A DNA stretch of 64,000 bases from CALGLS01 sp965222105 (GTDB taxonomy: Bacteria; Bacteroidota; Bacteroidia; Chitinophagales; Saprospiraceae): the NCBI GenBank assembly GCA_965222105.1, contig CBDCTQ010000075.1, forward strand, positions 62,001 through 126,000, read 5' to 3'. Positions 36,201 to 41,864 of the stretch are shown in pieces; positions within the stretch are counted from its first letter, which is position 1; each line of letters opens with the position of its first letter. The translations under genes were made by a program, and so were the position numbers. The notes below the pieces were generated by a model. The model ran no database searches, had not been told where the DNA came from, and was given only the letters and a program-made list of their open reading frames with translations.

Positions 36201-36750
36201 GGGTGCATTGGGCGGATCCGCCGCACAAATCGTCGATTTGATAGGTTCGGGTGACGATCTCCGGGCAGGTATTTCCGTCACTCACTTCCGAGAAAAGGGT
36301 AAAGCTGCTCACATTCATGCCACAGTCGGAAAGCGTATCGCCTCCGGCGGCTAGAAAGGCACTGAGATTGGCGTAAGCCGGATGTTCGCTGATGCTGCAG
36401 GTGGCAGAGAGGGCCGCCGGGCAATCGAAGGTAGTAATGGTCAGGGAGGTTTGCAGTTGATTACCGCTGAAATAGCCGGTCACTTCGTGATACCATTTGG
36501 ACAGTTTGTTCATCCAACCGGTAAGGGTCAGTTCAAAGGTCATCGCAAGGGATAAGGAGCTTTTGGGTTGGAAATACCATTTTGCGTCCTTATCGAGGTC
36601 GGCTTTTGTGTCTGTAATCTGAGTTTCCGGAGGTGGGGGCAAGGCTTGCCTACCATCCGTTGTCCGGGAAAAAGGGGAGTTTCCAAACAAGGCCATACAC
36701 ACTAGCAGGATGATGAGGCAAGTTTTGAGTAGAGTTGGTTTGTTCAGCAT
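20965..36750 (-). CDS. Giant SprB-like T9SS-secreted adhesin, N-terminal portion
   Basis: The start at 36750 is preferred over the upstream in-frame Met at 36834. It gives a clean signal peptide (MLNKPTLLKTCLIILL then VCMALFGN), and a perfect TAnnTTTG box at 36832-36839 would place the transcript start downstream of the longer option. After about 190 leader residues come 16 HYR-like units of 80 residues (TPPVMASPPAAITVDC, GWTDNCDGSG, YTDACGN), two divergent HYR units, a cysteine-rich domain (CPLCDSIVPYFQVDL, DGLCCDAEWPDNC), PKD/Ig-like domains, and about 36 HYR-like units of 84 residues. The frame is lost at the extra A near 21212; the last roughly 80 residues to the stop at 20965 are out-of-frame. 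HYR units are immunoglobulin-like beta domains common in surface adhesins. Four cysteines per unit suggest disulfide-stabilised folds outside the cytoplasm (inference). Confidence 0.85.
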   Translation of the reverse strand: MLNKPTLLKTCLIILLVCMALFGNSPFSRTTDGRQALPPPPETQITDTKADLDKDAKWYFQPKSSLSLAMTFELTLTGWMNKLSKWYHEVTGYFSGNQLQTSLTITTFDCPAALSATCSISEHPAYANLSAFLAAGGDTLSDCGMNVSSFTLFSEVSDGNTCPEIVTRTYQIDDLCGGSAQCTQTITIDDNIVPVMASPPAAITVDCITDVPAMTNLGWTDNCDGSGNVAGTDGPLTGGNCGGTITRSWTYTDACGNAATTVTQTITVDDTTPPVMASPPTAITVECIADVPAMTNLGWTDNCDGSGNVAGTDGPLTGGNCGGTITRSWTYTDACGNNATTVTQTITVDDTTPPVMASPPAAITVDCITDVPAMTNLGWTDNCDGSGNVAGTDGPLTGGNCGGTITRSWTYTDACGNNATAVTQTITVDDTTPPVMASPPAAITVDCITDVPAMTNLGWTDNCDGSGNVAGTDGPLTGGNCGGTITRSWTYTDACGNNAITVTQTITVDDTTPPVMASPPAAITVDCITDVPAMTNLGWTDNCDGSGNVAGTDGPLTGGNCGGTITRSWTYTDACGNAATTVTQTITVDDTTPPVMASPPAAITVDCITDVPAMTNLGWTDNCDGSGNVAGTDGPLTGGNCGGTITRSWTYTDACGNNATTVTQTITVDDTTPPVMASPPAAITVDCITDVPAMTNLGWTDNCDGSGNVAGTDGPLTGGNCGGTITRSWAYTDACGNNATAVTQTITVDDTTPPVMASPPAAITVDCITDVPAMTNLGWTDNCDGSGNVVGTDGPLTGGNCGGTITRSWTYTDACGNNATTVTQTITVDDTTPPVMASPPAAITVDCITDVPAMTNLGWTDNCDGSGNVAGTDGPLTGGNCGGTITRSWTYTDACGNNATTVTQTITVDDTTPPVMASPPAAITVDCITDVPAMTNLGWTDNCDGSGNVAGTDGPLTGGNCSGTITRNWTYTDACGNNAITVTQTITIDDTTPPVMASPPAAITVECITDVPAMTNLGWTDNCDGSGNVAGTDGPLTGGNCGGTITRSWTYTDACGNNAITVTQTITVDDTTPPVMASPPAAITVDCITDVPAMTNLGWTDNCDGSGNVAGTDSPLTGGNCGGTITRSWTYIDACGNNATTVTQTITVDDTTPPVMASPPAAITVDCITNVPAMTNLGWTDNCDGSGNVAGTDGPLTGGNCSGTITRSWTYTDACGNVATTVTQTITVDDTTPPVMASPPAAITVDCITDVPAMTNLGWTDNCDGSGNVAGTDGPLTGGNCGGTITRSWTYTDACGNNATTVTQTITVDDTTPPVMASPPAAITVDCITDVPAMTNLGWTDNCDGSGNVAGTDGPLTGGNCGGTITRSWTYTDACGNNAITVTQTITVDDTTPPVMASPPAAITVDCITDVPAMTNLGWTDNCDGSGNVAGTDGPLTGGNCGGTITRSWTYTDACGNNATTVTQTITIDDTTPPLLATAPPDASVACYPTMTELSWTDNCDGSGMISGVDVSDGNSCPEVITRTWTYTDGCGNSDSQSQTFTINDVTPPVATCPDSISVTCPSFIPPPDPSIVTVSDNCGNVTVTFEGEVSTGFYFNGGSCPDNITRTYRATDDCGNFTECTQIINVQDPCDPDFICPLCDSIVPYFQVDLTGVPDSLWQSPSVSRDGLCCDAEWPDNCIQFSLILDPNSIGITVEVLEGANPGILFYELECGDSTEVGEGLCLEGGQVHNIIICKPGSNPNVYGITSIPGDIVADSLSARVECSGEIVVSSNAVDSTIVWTDLTGGGVYNSFLSCTMGCDTTIFTPDNTAPPLIRYEVCGDIGNLNCATTVTICDTVIVEVLPEVIVSISPDPPVFCADNVQPIVANVMPPEANNYIWYDGPNGTGSAVGTLGSFTPSTSGNYSLVATDDSDLVSGCNADTLNFTVTINPLPVFDLGGDQDNCIGTASVITLPAAYSYDWSPTTGVSNLSGNEFSVQPGSTTSYTVTATSAEGCTSVETMTVTIFDCIQTCPQQAHCSAGDIVTYTTVSQFENAGGSINFPCNVQSNNIALVSAVSDGNSCPETITHTYQIWDHQNCGDTTTCDVIIVINDIQAPVLTNVPTDETVDCDAVPPPDTPTATDDCDANVSIMLDEVISSGNCSQSYTITRSWTAVDDCGNSVTSPNQVITVNPPPIPTIQNVPGPVTVACTDPLPPLNDLPYDNGLTGTCQIMGTVSGVQSGTIDPCVISTITYTWSGNDICGNPLTPVTQTITVNPAPAPTIQNVPADVTIDCDDPLPALNDLTYDNNLTGTCQITGTVSGTQSGTIDPCVASTITYTWSGNDICGNPLIPVTQTITVNPAPAPTIQNVPADVTIDCDDPLPALNDLTYDNNITGTCQITGTVSGVQSGTIDPCGISTITYTWSGNDICGNPLTPVTQMITVNPAPAPTIQNVPPAITINCDDALPALNDLTYDNGLTGTCQITGTVSGTQSGTIDPCVISTITYTWSGNDICGNPLIPVTQTITVNPAPAPTIQNVPADVTIDCDDPLPADLTYDNNLTGTCQITGTVSGTQSGTIDPCVASTITYTWSGNDICGNPLTPVTQTITVNPAPAPTIQNVPADVTIDCDDPLPALNDLTYDNNLTGTCQITGTVSGTQSGTIDPCVASTITYTWSGNDICGNPLTPVTQTITVNPAPAPTIQNVPADVTIDCDDPLPALNDLTYDNNLTGTCQITGTVSGTQSGTIDPCVASTITYTWSGNDICGNPLTPVTQTITVNPAPAPTIQNVPADVTIDCDDPLPALNDLTYDNNLTGTCQITGTVSGTQSGTIDPCVASTITYTWSGNDICGNPLTPVTQTITVNPAPAPTIQNVPADVTIDCDDPLPALNDLTYDNNLTGTCQITGTVSGTQSGTIDPCVISTITYTWSGNDICGNPLTPVTQTITVNPAPTPTIQNVPADVTIDCDDPLPTLNDLTYDNNLTGTCQITGTVSGTQSGTIDPCVISTITYTWSGNDICGNPLTPVTQTITVNPAPTPTIQNVPADVTIDCDDPLPALNDLTYDNNLTGTCQITGTVSGTQSGTIDPCVASTITYTWSGNDICGNPLTPVTQTITVNPAPAPTIQNVPADVTIDCDDPLPALNDLTYDNNLIGTCQITGTVSGTQSGTIDPCVASTITYTWSDNDICGNPLTPVTQTITVNPAPAPTIQNVPAAVTIDCDDPLPALNDLTYDNNLTGTCQITGTVSGTQSGTIDPCIISTITYTWSGNDICGNPLTPVTQTITVNPAPAPTIQNVPADVTIDCDDPLPALNDLTYDNNLTGTCQITGTVSGTQSGTIDPCGISTITYTWSGNDICGNPLTPVTQTITVNPAPAPTIQNVPPAITINCDDALPALNDLPYDNGLTGTCQITGTVSGTQSGTIDPCVASTITYTWSGNDICGNPLTPVTQTITVNPAPAPTIQNVPPAITINCDDALPALNDLTYDNGLTGTCQITGTVSGTQSGTINPCVASTITYTWSGNDICGNPLTPVTQTITVNPAPAPTIQNVPPAITINCDDALPALNDLTYDNGLTGTCQITGTVSGTQSGTIDPCVISTITYTWSGNDICGNPLTPVTQTITVSPAPAPTIQNVPPAITINCDDALPALNDLPYDNGLTGTCQITGTVSGTQSGTIDPCVASTITYTWSGNDICGNPLTPVTQTITVNPAPAPTIQNVPADVTIDCDDPLPALNDLTYDNNLTGTCQITGTVSGTQSGTIDPCVISTITYTWSGNDICGNPLTPVTQTIMVNPAPAPTIQNVPSAITINCDDALPALNDLTYDNGLTGTCQITGTVSGTQSGTIDPCVASTITYTWSGNDICGNPLTPVTQTITVNPAPAPTIQNVPPAITINCDDALPALNDLTYDNGLTGTCQITGTVSGTQSGTIDPCGISTITYTWSGNDICGNPLTPVTQTITVNSAPAPTIQNVPPADVTIDCDDPLPALNDLTYDNNLTGTCQITGTVSGTQSGTIDPCVISTITYTWSGNDICGNPLTPVTQTITVSPAPAPTIQNVPPAITINCDDALPALNDLPYDNGLTGTCQITGTVSGTQSGTIDPCVASTITYTWSGNDICGNPLTPVTQTITVNPAPAPTIQNVPADVTIDCDDPLPALNDLTYDNNLTGTCQITGTVSGTQSGTIDPCVASTITYTWSGNDICGNPLTPVTQTITVNPAPAPTIQNVPADVTIDCDDPLPALNDLTYDNNLIGTCQITGTVSGTQSGTIDPCVASTITYTWSGNDICGNPLTPVTQTITVNPAPAPTIQNVPADVTIDCDDPLPALNDLTYDNNLTGTCQITGTVSGTQSGTIDPCVASTITYTWSGNDICGNPLTPVTQTITVNPAPAPTIQNVPADVTIDCDDPLPALNDLTYDNNITGTCQITGTVSGTQSGTIDPCVASTITYTWSGNDICGNPLTPVTQTITVNPAPAPTIQNVPADVTIDCDDPLPALNDLTYDNNLTGTCQITGTVSGTQSGTIDPCVASTITYTWSGNDICGNPLTPVTQTITVNPAPAPTIQNVPAAVTIDCDDPLPALNDLTYDNNLTGTCQITGTVSGTQSGTIDPCVISTITYTWSGNDICGNPLTPVTQTITVNPAPTPTIQNVPADVTIDCDDPLPALNDLTYDNNLTGTCQITGTVSGTQSGTIDPCVISTITYTWSGNDICGNPLTPVTQTITVNPAPAPTIQNVPSAITINCDDPLPALNDLTYDNGLTGTCQITGTVSGVQSGTIDPCVISTITYTWSGNDICGNPLTPVTQTITVNPAPAPTIQNVPPAITINCDDALPALNDLTYDNGLTGTCQITGTVSGTQSGTIDPCVISTITYTWSGNDICGNPLTPVTQTITVNPAPTPTIQNVPADVTIDCDDPLPALNDLTYDNNLTGTCQITGTVSGTQSGTIDPCVISTITYTWSGNDICGNPLTPVTQTITVNPAPAPTIQNVPPAITINCDDALPALNDLTYDNGLTGTCQITGTVSGTQSGTIDPCGISTITYTWSGNDICGNPLTPVTQTITVNPAPAPTIQNVPADLTIDCDDPLPALNDLTYDNNLTGTCQITGTVSGTQSGIIDPCVISTITYTWSGNDICGNPLIPVTQTITVNPAPAPTIQNVPSAITINCDDALPALNDLTYDNGLTGTCQITGTVSGTQSGTIDPCIISTITYTWSGNDILRQSADPGYPNHNGEPCTSSNDSKCPASHHHKLRRCTSSIEWSHIRQRPHGHLSNYRNGERHPIRHHRSLRHQHNHLHLVGQ
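32347..36186 (-). repeat. Repeat family 1: 16 tandem 240-bp units (80-residue HYR-like)
   Basis: The segment is 3840 bp, exactly 16 x 240 bp, with no length variation. The coding unit begins DDTTPPVMASPP and contains four cysteines (VDC, DNC, GNC, DAC). Copies differ by scattered, mostly synonymous changes. A 17th and 18th divergent HYR unit follow on the C-terminal side (32346 downward). Confidence 0.95.
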
Positions 36751-36831
36751 TTGAGGGATTATTTTTTTAAATACAAAATGTAACATATAAACAACAACAA
36801 TAACATTACAAATCCATTTGTAATGCATCAA

Positions 36832-36839
36832 CAAAGCTA
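36832..36839 (-). promoter_or_regulatory. Candidate -7 box (TAGCTTTG) of the giant adhesin gene
   Basis: The minus strand reads TAGCTTTG, a full match to the Bacteroidota -7 consensus TAnnTTTG, about 80 nt upstream of the chosen ATG at 36750. No convincing -33 TTG is visible at 19-21 nt spacing. It supports the downstream start codon. Confidence 0.35.
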
Positions 36840-37183
36840 GTTAAGTGTAAATTTTGTTAAGGCAGGTAACTGGTGATTGAAAAACCACGTTCCGGTTGAA
36901 GCCATCAGAACAGAATGTTCAACGCGTATTAAAAGATTGAGATATCTTAAAAGCTGAATTAAAATCGGTTGTGGGAAGGGGGGGTACAGCTACCCCATAG
37001 CAGGCAACATCAAAATGACTATATAAAAACCAAATATACTCCTTATTTTAATAAATTTAAAGCTCTTCGGGTTATTTATGTGGAAATCTTTTGAATAATT
37101 CGTTCCAAAACTCATAATTTCTTGACTTTAAGTAAATTAAATAGATGTTATTTTTACATGTTATTTAAACAAAATATGTTTTT
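36840..37183. other. AT-rich divergent intergenic region
   Basis: This gap separates the giant adhesin gene (minus) from the transglutaminase-like gene (plus). It is strongly AT-rich towards the right, with runs such as TTTATTTAAACAAAATATG-like sequence. It has no ORF of note and no clear hairpin. Apart from the two candidate promoters at its borders I see nothing assignable. Confidence 0.5.
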
Positions 37184-37213
37184 TTGCTAAAATCTAAATT
37201 TAAATTATCTTTA
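37184..37213 (+). promoter_or_regulatory. Candidate promoter of the transglutaminase-like gene
   Basis: TTG at 37184-37186 is followed after 19 nt by TATCTTTA at 37206-37213, one mismatch from the Bacteroidota -7 consensus TAnnTTTG and at the usual spacing. The GTG start codon lies 32 nt downstream. Confidence 0.4.
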
Positions 37214-37244
37214 CTTAACCAAATAAAAAACCAATTCTTTTGGT

Positions 37245-39053
37245 GTGAAGCCATTGACCAACATTCTATCTCTTTATTGCATCCTGCTGTTGAACGTCAC
37301 CACAACAGCCCAATCCGGTATCCACCTGCAAAAAAGGTTGCAAAACATAATTGTTGAACCGGAGAAAAACAGCTTCACTACTACTACCAGGATCGAAGGC
37401 ATCTGCCCAGCAGCAACCAAAAATCACATTGGGATTTATTTTGGCGAGTTGCAAACACTATCCAACATCAAGGCAGAATATCGGAGCAAAGGAAAATGGA
37501 AAAAAATAAATAAGAAAGACCTGGTGACCAGTTCTGTTTTAACTTCGGTTTTTTACGCCGGTATACAAAAAACCATCCTCCCCTTCCCAAAGCAACAGGT
37601 CCCTTATTCATTTCGGTACCAATACGATACGGAAACCCGCGACCTCCTGTTTTTGAACCTTTTGGACTTTACCAATGCCCAACACACCGATACGTTTGTA
37701 TACAAGATAGTACTACCCCTAACACACCAATTACATTTTAGCATCAATGATTCCCTGCAGCACAACGGGTTGGTACAGATTGACAGTTTTCACCGTGGCA
37801 CAAACCGAGTATACGAGTTTACTGCATTTTCCCGAAAGGGTATTTCGTATCCAGATGACAATCTGGCCTGGGTACGCCTCCTGCTGACACCTAAAAACCA
37901 ACAACCATTCGATTTTTTAAATGACTGGTATGCCCAACTCGTCGCACCTAACGCACATTTGGATAAGCCAACTCAACAATATATACACGAATTGGTATCC
38001 GACATGTCATCAGACAGGAAACGGATAGAAGCCGTTTTCGACCTGATAAAAAACCGGATCAGTTACATAGCTATTGAGAATGGAATTGGAGCCGTCATGC
38101 CGCGCAATGTCAACAAAGTATGGCATACCCAACAAGGTGATTGTAAAGACATGAGCAACCTCCTCTGCCAGTCGCTGCGCTCACTCGGATACGACGCCAA
38201 ACTGGCCTTGAGTGCCACCATCGGCCACCATTTCGATCTCGACTTTCCCTCACTGGCCAGTGCCAATCACGTCATCTGCGTTGTACAACTAGATGGCCAA
38301 TGGATATACCTCGACGCCACTGAACGTTCTGGTTTTTTCGGTTATCCCAGCAGACAAATCCAGGGTAAAAATATTTTCATCATCAACCGCGACAGTGGTC
38401 AACTACAGCAAGTCCCTCTCATACATCCCTCTAAAAACAGGGTAGAGCACATCATCCATCTCACAAAAAAAGAAAACGGCCTGTGGGGCCAGGCAGAATA
38501 CACTTACTTCGGCCTCAGCCAAATCGAGTTACGCAATGCTCAAAAGACAACAGCCTCCGACCGGCTGCATACACCATTGAAAAATTATTTGGAAAGAGGG
38601 GCTGCCAATTTATTTTACAAAAATGTAAAATTATTGTTGAATGACACCACCTCGCTTGTCAAAGCCGAACTAAGCAGCGACCGAAATTTTACCACCATCC
38701 GCAACAAAAACTATCTGTCGATGGCTTTTTTACCACATCCACACCAGCAGCCAGATGACGGCCACAAGAAAACGTTACGTTTTTATACCACCACCGACCA
38801 ACGCTTTGTGATCAGCCTAAAACTGGACGGCCACATCCGAATGCAGCCTTTCGATCCCATTTCGGTAAAAGACCACGGCATTTCATTCCAATTCTCCGTA
38901 ATTCAAACCGCTCCCGACATCATTGAGATTAATTACCGCTATGTAAATAAATTGTTACAACTCTCCGGAAATCAACTCAAGGCTTTTCGCCAAATAAATG
39001 AACTTATAAACAAAACCTTGCAAAAATCCATTATTTATGAATCCTCAACTTAA
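37245..39053 (+). CDS. Exported transglutaminase-like (DUF3857-type) protein
   Basis: 602 residues from a GTG start; the N-terminus (ILSLYCILLLNVTTTAQS) is a signal peptide, and no better ATG precedes it. The central domain is transglutaminase-like with an apparently intact triad: Cys300 in GDCKDMSNLL, His342 in ANHVICVV and Asp357 in YLDATE. The preceding beta-rich part resembles the DUF3857 domain usually found before such transglutaminase domains in Bacteroidota. Family knowledge: members are cysteine-dependent hydrolases or acyltransferases of unknown substrate, probably periplasmic. The stop overlaps the next gene by 17 nt, so the two are co-transcribed and probably translationally coupled. 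The exact reaction is unknown. Confidence 0.75.
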   Translation: MKPLTNILSLYCILLLNVTTTAQSGIHLQKRLQNIIVEPEKNSFTTTTRIEGICPAATKNHIGIYFGELQTLSNIKAEYRSKGKWKKINKKDLVTSSVLTSVFYAGIQKTILPFPKQQVPYSFRYQYDTETRDLLFLNLLDFTNAQHTDTFVYKIVLPLTHQLHFSINDSLQHNGLVQIDSFHRGTNRVYEFTAFSRKGISYPDDNLAWVRLLLTPKNQQPFDFLNDWYAQLVAPNAHLDKPTQQYIHELVSDMSSDRKRIEAVFDLIKNRISYIAIENGIGAVMPRNVNKVWHTQQGDCKDMSNLLCQSLRSLGYDAKLALSATIGHHFDLDFPSLASANHVICVVQLDGQWIYLDATERSGFFGYPSRQIQGKNIFIINRDSGQLQQVPLIHPSKNRVEHIIHLTKKENGLWGQAEYTYFGLSQIELRNAQKTTASDRLHTPLKNYLERGAANLFYKNVKLLLNDTTSLVKAELSSDRNFTTIRNKNYLSMAFLPHPHQQPDDGHKKTLRFYTTTDQRFVISLKLDGHIRMQPFDPISVKDHGISFQFSVIQTAPDIIEINYRYVNKLLQLSGNQLKAFRQINELINKTLQKSIIYESST

Positions 39054-41037
39054 ACTCCTGGCTTTAGCCAAAAAGTCATGTTTCCTGATTATTTTGTTTT
39101 TTCTAACCGCTGTGGGATCGAACGAAGCACAGAAAGATTACAAATGGGCTAAAAAACCAATGGAAGTGCATCCCATACCGGAAATATTCAGCCATGCTGA
39201 TGCCGTTATGCTGTTCGACCGCGAAACACGACAAACTTACTTTCAGGATTACCGCTTCTTCAGCCGCAACATCCTCCACCGGCGAATCAAAATACAAACT
39301 CAAACCGGATTGGAAAAATATGCCCGCATCATCATACCTAAAAAGCCAGGCATGCAAATCGAAATACTCGATGCACGCACCATCAAAAAAGACGGCAGCA
39401 TCATTGACCTCGACGCCAAAAACGACATCAAAACCCTCGAACTCGCCGACGAAGACGACCTCATCGACCGGTCACGCTACCGGGTCTTTTCCGTTCCGGG
39501 GGTAGCAGTAGGCGATGACATTGAGATGGTAGCTATCCAAGAAGGATACCACCTCGAACAAGGCGCCACCGTGGTGATGCACGATTACATTCCCGTACTC
39601 AAAAGCGAATTCGGGGTGGAAGTTTTTGAGAAAAGCATCGTCATCATGGCCACCAACTACAACCAAATGCCTAATCCCGATCTGGAAAAAAACCTAAACA
39701 ACGTCAAACTGACCTGGAAGGCCGAAAACCTGCCCGGCCTCTATGAAGAGCGGGGCACCATAGCCGCCCGCTCCCTCCCCCATTTCATCTACGAACTAAA
39801 CCTCGACCGTTTATACACCGACTCCGCTCCCCCCGACATTCAGACCTGGAGTGACCTGCTGCACTACCTCAACAAGGAGCACTATCAAGTGCGGATACGA
39901 CGAAGCAAAAAATTCAATGAACTATTCGACAACATCGTCCAATCCGCAGCAAGCACCTCCTTATTTGACCGGCTATCTGCCATCCAACAATACCTCAACG
40001 AAGTGAAGATCGTCAAAATTCCGGAAAAGGAAGCCAGCGAGGGAATGGAGTATTTTCTCGAAAAGAAAAAAGCCGACTACAACACCCACATGAAGTTGTA
40101 TAAAAGCTTACTCGAAAAACTCGGCGTCGAATACCTGATCGCCGCCGGAAGGTCGAAATACCTCGGTCCCATCAACCTCAACTTTCCCACCTACCTCCAA
40201 ATATCCGACCTTCTTTTTTTAATACCGGACGAACAAGGCGGATTCATCGTATTGCCCACCAAATCGAAAAACAAAACATACGATGTCAACGAATTCCCAA
40301 TAGAACTTTACGACACCGAAGTGTACATGATCAGCCCTACCAAAAAATCCCTATTCCAGGTAGTCACCCTAAACGGTCCGGGGCCCAAAAAAACGATGCT
40401 GCTCCGAAAAATAAAAGCCAAAGCCAACCTGAATGAAGGCACCATCGAACACTTCGTAGAAGAAACCTATTCCGGCGCCTTGTCGACAAGGAATCGGAAT
40501 TGGCATTACCAACAATACGAAAATCAAACACTAAAAGACCTCCTCCTCAAAGACCGAACAGAGCAAAAAATGACCTCCATCGATACGATCTCCCTATCAG
40601 AACGCCCCCGAATCGATCCCTACAAATATGAACTCAGCTATGGCTTCCAAACCAACCACCAAATAACCAAACTAGAAGAAGGGGTGTTCAAAATATCCCT
40701 TGAACACTTTCTTGATCACCACCTCCAACTGGCCAACGAAAACAGATTGCTGGACTACTATCCAAAATTCGCCTACACCGACGGTTATACCTATTACATG
40801 GAGTTCGATCAACCCATCAAACTGGTGAACAAAGAAAATTTCGACCTCCGGGCCAACTCCCCCAACGCTTCCTTTGAATGCCTCGTCCAACAAGTCAACC
40901 CTACTGCCCTACTCATCAAATCGAAATACACCATCAAGTCTAATCGAATTCCAGTAACCGACATCCATCAACTAATCGAAGTCAACAACGCCGCCCAAAA
41001 AGCCGACAATGAAGGCCTCATCGTCCAACTGGAGTGA
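39037..41037 (+). CDS. Exported DUF3857 protein with a degenerate transglutaminase-like domain
   Basis: 666 residues; the signal peptide is SCFLIILFFLTAVGSNEA. The N-terminal half is DUF3857-like (FSHADAVMLFDRE, DGSIIDLDAKN, SRYRVFSVPGVAVGDDIE). The part that should form the transglutaminase active site, KADYNTHMKLYKSLLEKLGV, aligns by eye with GDCKDMSNLLCQSLRSLGY of the upstream gene but has Tyr348 in place of the catalytic Cys, and no NHV or YLDAT motif follows. It is therefore probably a non-catalytic partner or binding protein (inference). The ATG at 39037 lies inside the previous gene (17-nt overlap). A 144-bp gap follows before the next gene. Confidence 0.7.
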   Translation: MNPQLKLLALAKKSCFLIILFFLTAVGSNEAQKDYKWAKKPMEVHPIPEIFSHADAVMLFDRETRQTYFQDYRFFSRNILHRRIKIQTQTGLEKYARIIIPKKPGMQIEILDARTIKKDGSIIDLDAKNDIKTLELADEDDLIDRSRYRVFSVPGVAVGDDIEMVAIQEGYHLEQGATVVMHDYIPVLKSEFGVEVFEKSIVIMATNYNQMPNPDLEKNLNNVKLTWKAENLPGLYEERGTIAARSLPHFIYELNLDRLYTDSAPPDIQTWSDLLHYLNKEHYQVRIRRSKKFNELFDNIVQSAASTSLFDRLSAIQQYLNEVKIVKIPEKEASEGMEYFLEKKKADYNTHMKLYKSLLEKLGVEYLIAAGRSKYLGPINLNFPTYLQISDLLFLIPDEQGGFIVLPTKSKNKTYDVNEFPIELYDTEVYMISPTKKSLFQVVTLNGPGPKKTMLLRKIKAKANLNEGTIEHFVEETYSGALSTRNRNWHYQQYENQTLKDLLLKDRTEQKMTSIDTISLSERPRIDPYKYELSYGFQTNHQITKLEEGVFKISLEHFLDHHLQLANENRLLDYYPKFAYTDGYTYYMEFDQPIKLVNKENFDLRANSPNASFECLVQQVNPTALLIKSKYTIKSNRIPVTDIHQLIEVNNAAQKADNEGLIVQLE

Positions 41038-41181
41038 CCGTCCCAACCTCCGCCAACATTGTATCCCACAAGACCATTGTCCCTGATTTTTTTCGCAACT
41101 ATGGAATTATGCCGTATATTGAACAACGATTTGTAAACCATTTAAAAGAAAACCCTTTTTCCTGAACCAATACCACTCGTC

Positions 41182-41853
41182 ATGAAAAATCTCTTTACGC
41201 TCTTATTCGCCTTCCTTTTGTTTTCTGCCACCTCCTTGGCGCAGGAAGAGTCCAAATCGCAATGCTGCGCTACCGCCTGCTGCGCTTTGATGAAAAATTT
41301 TACTGCATCCTTCGCCCTGGGTACCGATGCCGCATCTGTCAACTCCTTCCGGTTCAATGATCTCGGTGGCGTGACCATCGGAGAGCTTACCCTGGCCTAT
41401 AAAATAAACCCACGCCTCAGCTTCGGCCTGGGCACCTACGGCACCCTCCACAACATCAACTCCGGCTACTACAACGCCGAAGGGGAGTTTTTTGAATTTT
41501 CCGAAAGGTGGGACGATGACGACCACCTCGACGGCAAAGGCGACGACGATGATGATGACCGCAGCCGCCTGCATCCCCGCCAACACGCTCCCAAAAACCT
41601 CCTGGCCTATGGCTCCTACAAAGTATCCGACAACCTGCCCTTCTTCCTGCAGGTCGGCTTCGGCTATTCCATCAACTACGATGCCGCCGCCTGGTTTGGC
41701 AAAATTGGCTACAGCCAACCCATATGGGGCAGCCTCGGCGCCCACTTCGGTGTCCGTTTCTCAGATGTGTTGCACCAATTGCCCGACGAAGCCATCCGCG
41801 CCAACTCCAGCGCCGCCGTAAGAGCAGAACTTGGCATCAACTGGAATTTTTAA
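41182..41853 (+). CDS. Small outer-membrane beta-barrel-like protein with an Asp-rich loop
   Basis: 223 residues with a signal peptide (MKNLFTLLFAFLLFSATSLA, cleaved before Q). A cysteine cluster follows (CCATACCALM), then alternating amphipathic strands ending in NWNF, a terminal aromatic residue typical of outer-membrane barrels. Residues about 110-131 form a strongly acidic stretch (WDDDD, then GDDDDDD), most likely a surface loop and possibly a divalent-cation site (inference). It ends only 11 bp from the stop of the convergent regulator gene, and no terminator hairpin is visible between them. No specific family is recognised. Confidence 0.6.
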   Translation: MKNLFTLLFAFLLFSATSLAQEESKSQCCATACCALMKNFTASFALGTDAASVNSFRFNDLGGVTIGELTLAYKINPRLSFGLGTYGTLHNINSGYYNAEGEFFEFSERWDDDDHLDGKGDDDDDDRSRLHPRQHAPKNLLAYGSYKVSDNLPFFLQVGFGYSINYDAAAWFGKIGYSQPIWGSLGAHFGVRFSDVLHQLPDEAIRANSSAAVRAELGINWNF

Positions 41854-41864
41854 CCTGACCAAAA

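Noticed and set aside
36751..36834. Longer N-terminus of the giant adhesin beginning at 36834.
   Set aside because: The 28 extra residues separate the Met from a clean signal peptide, and the TAGCTTTG box at 36832-36839 overlaps that start.
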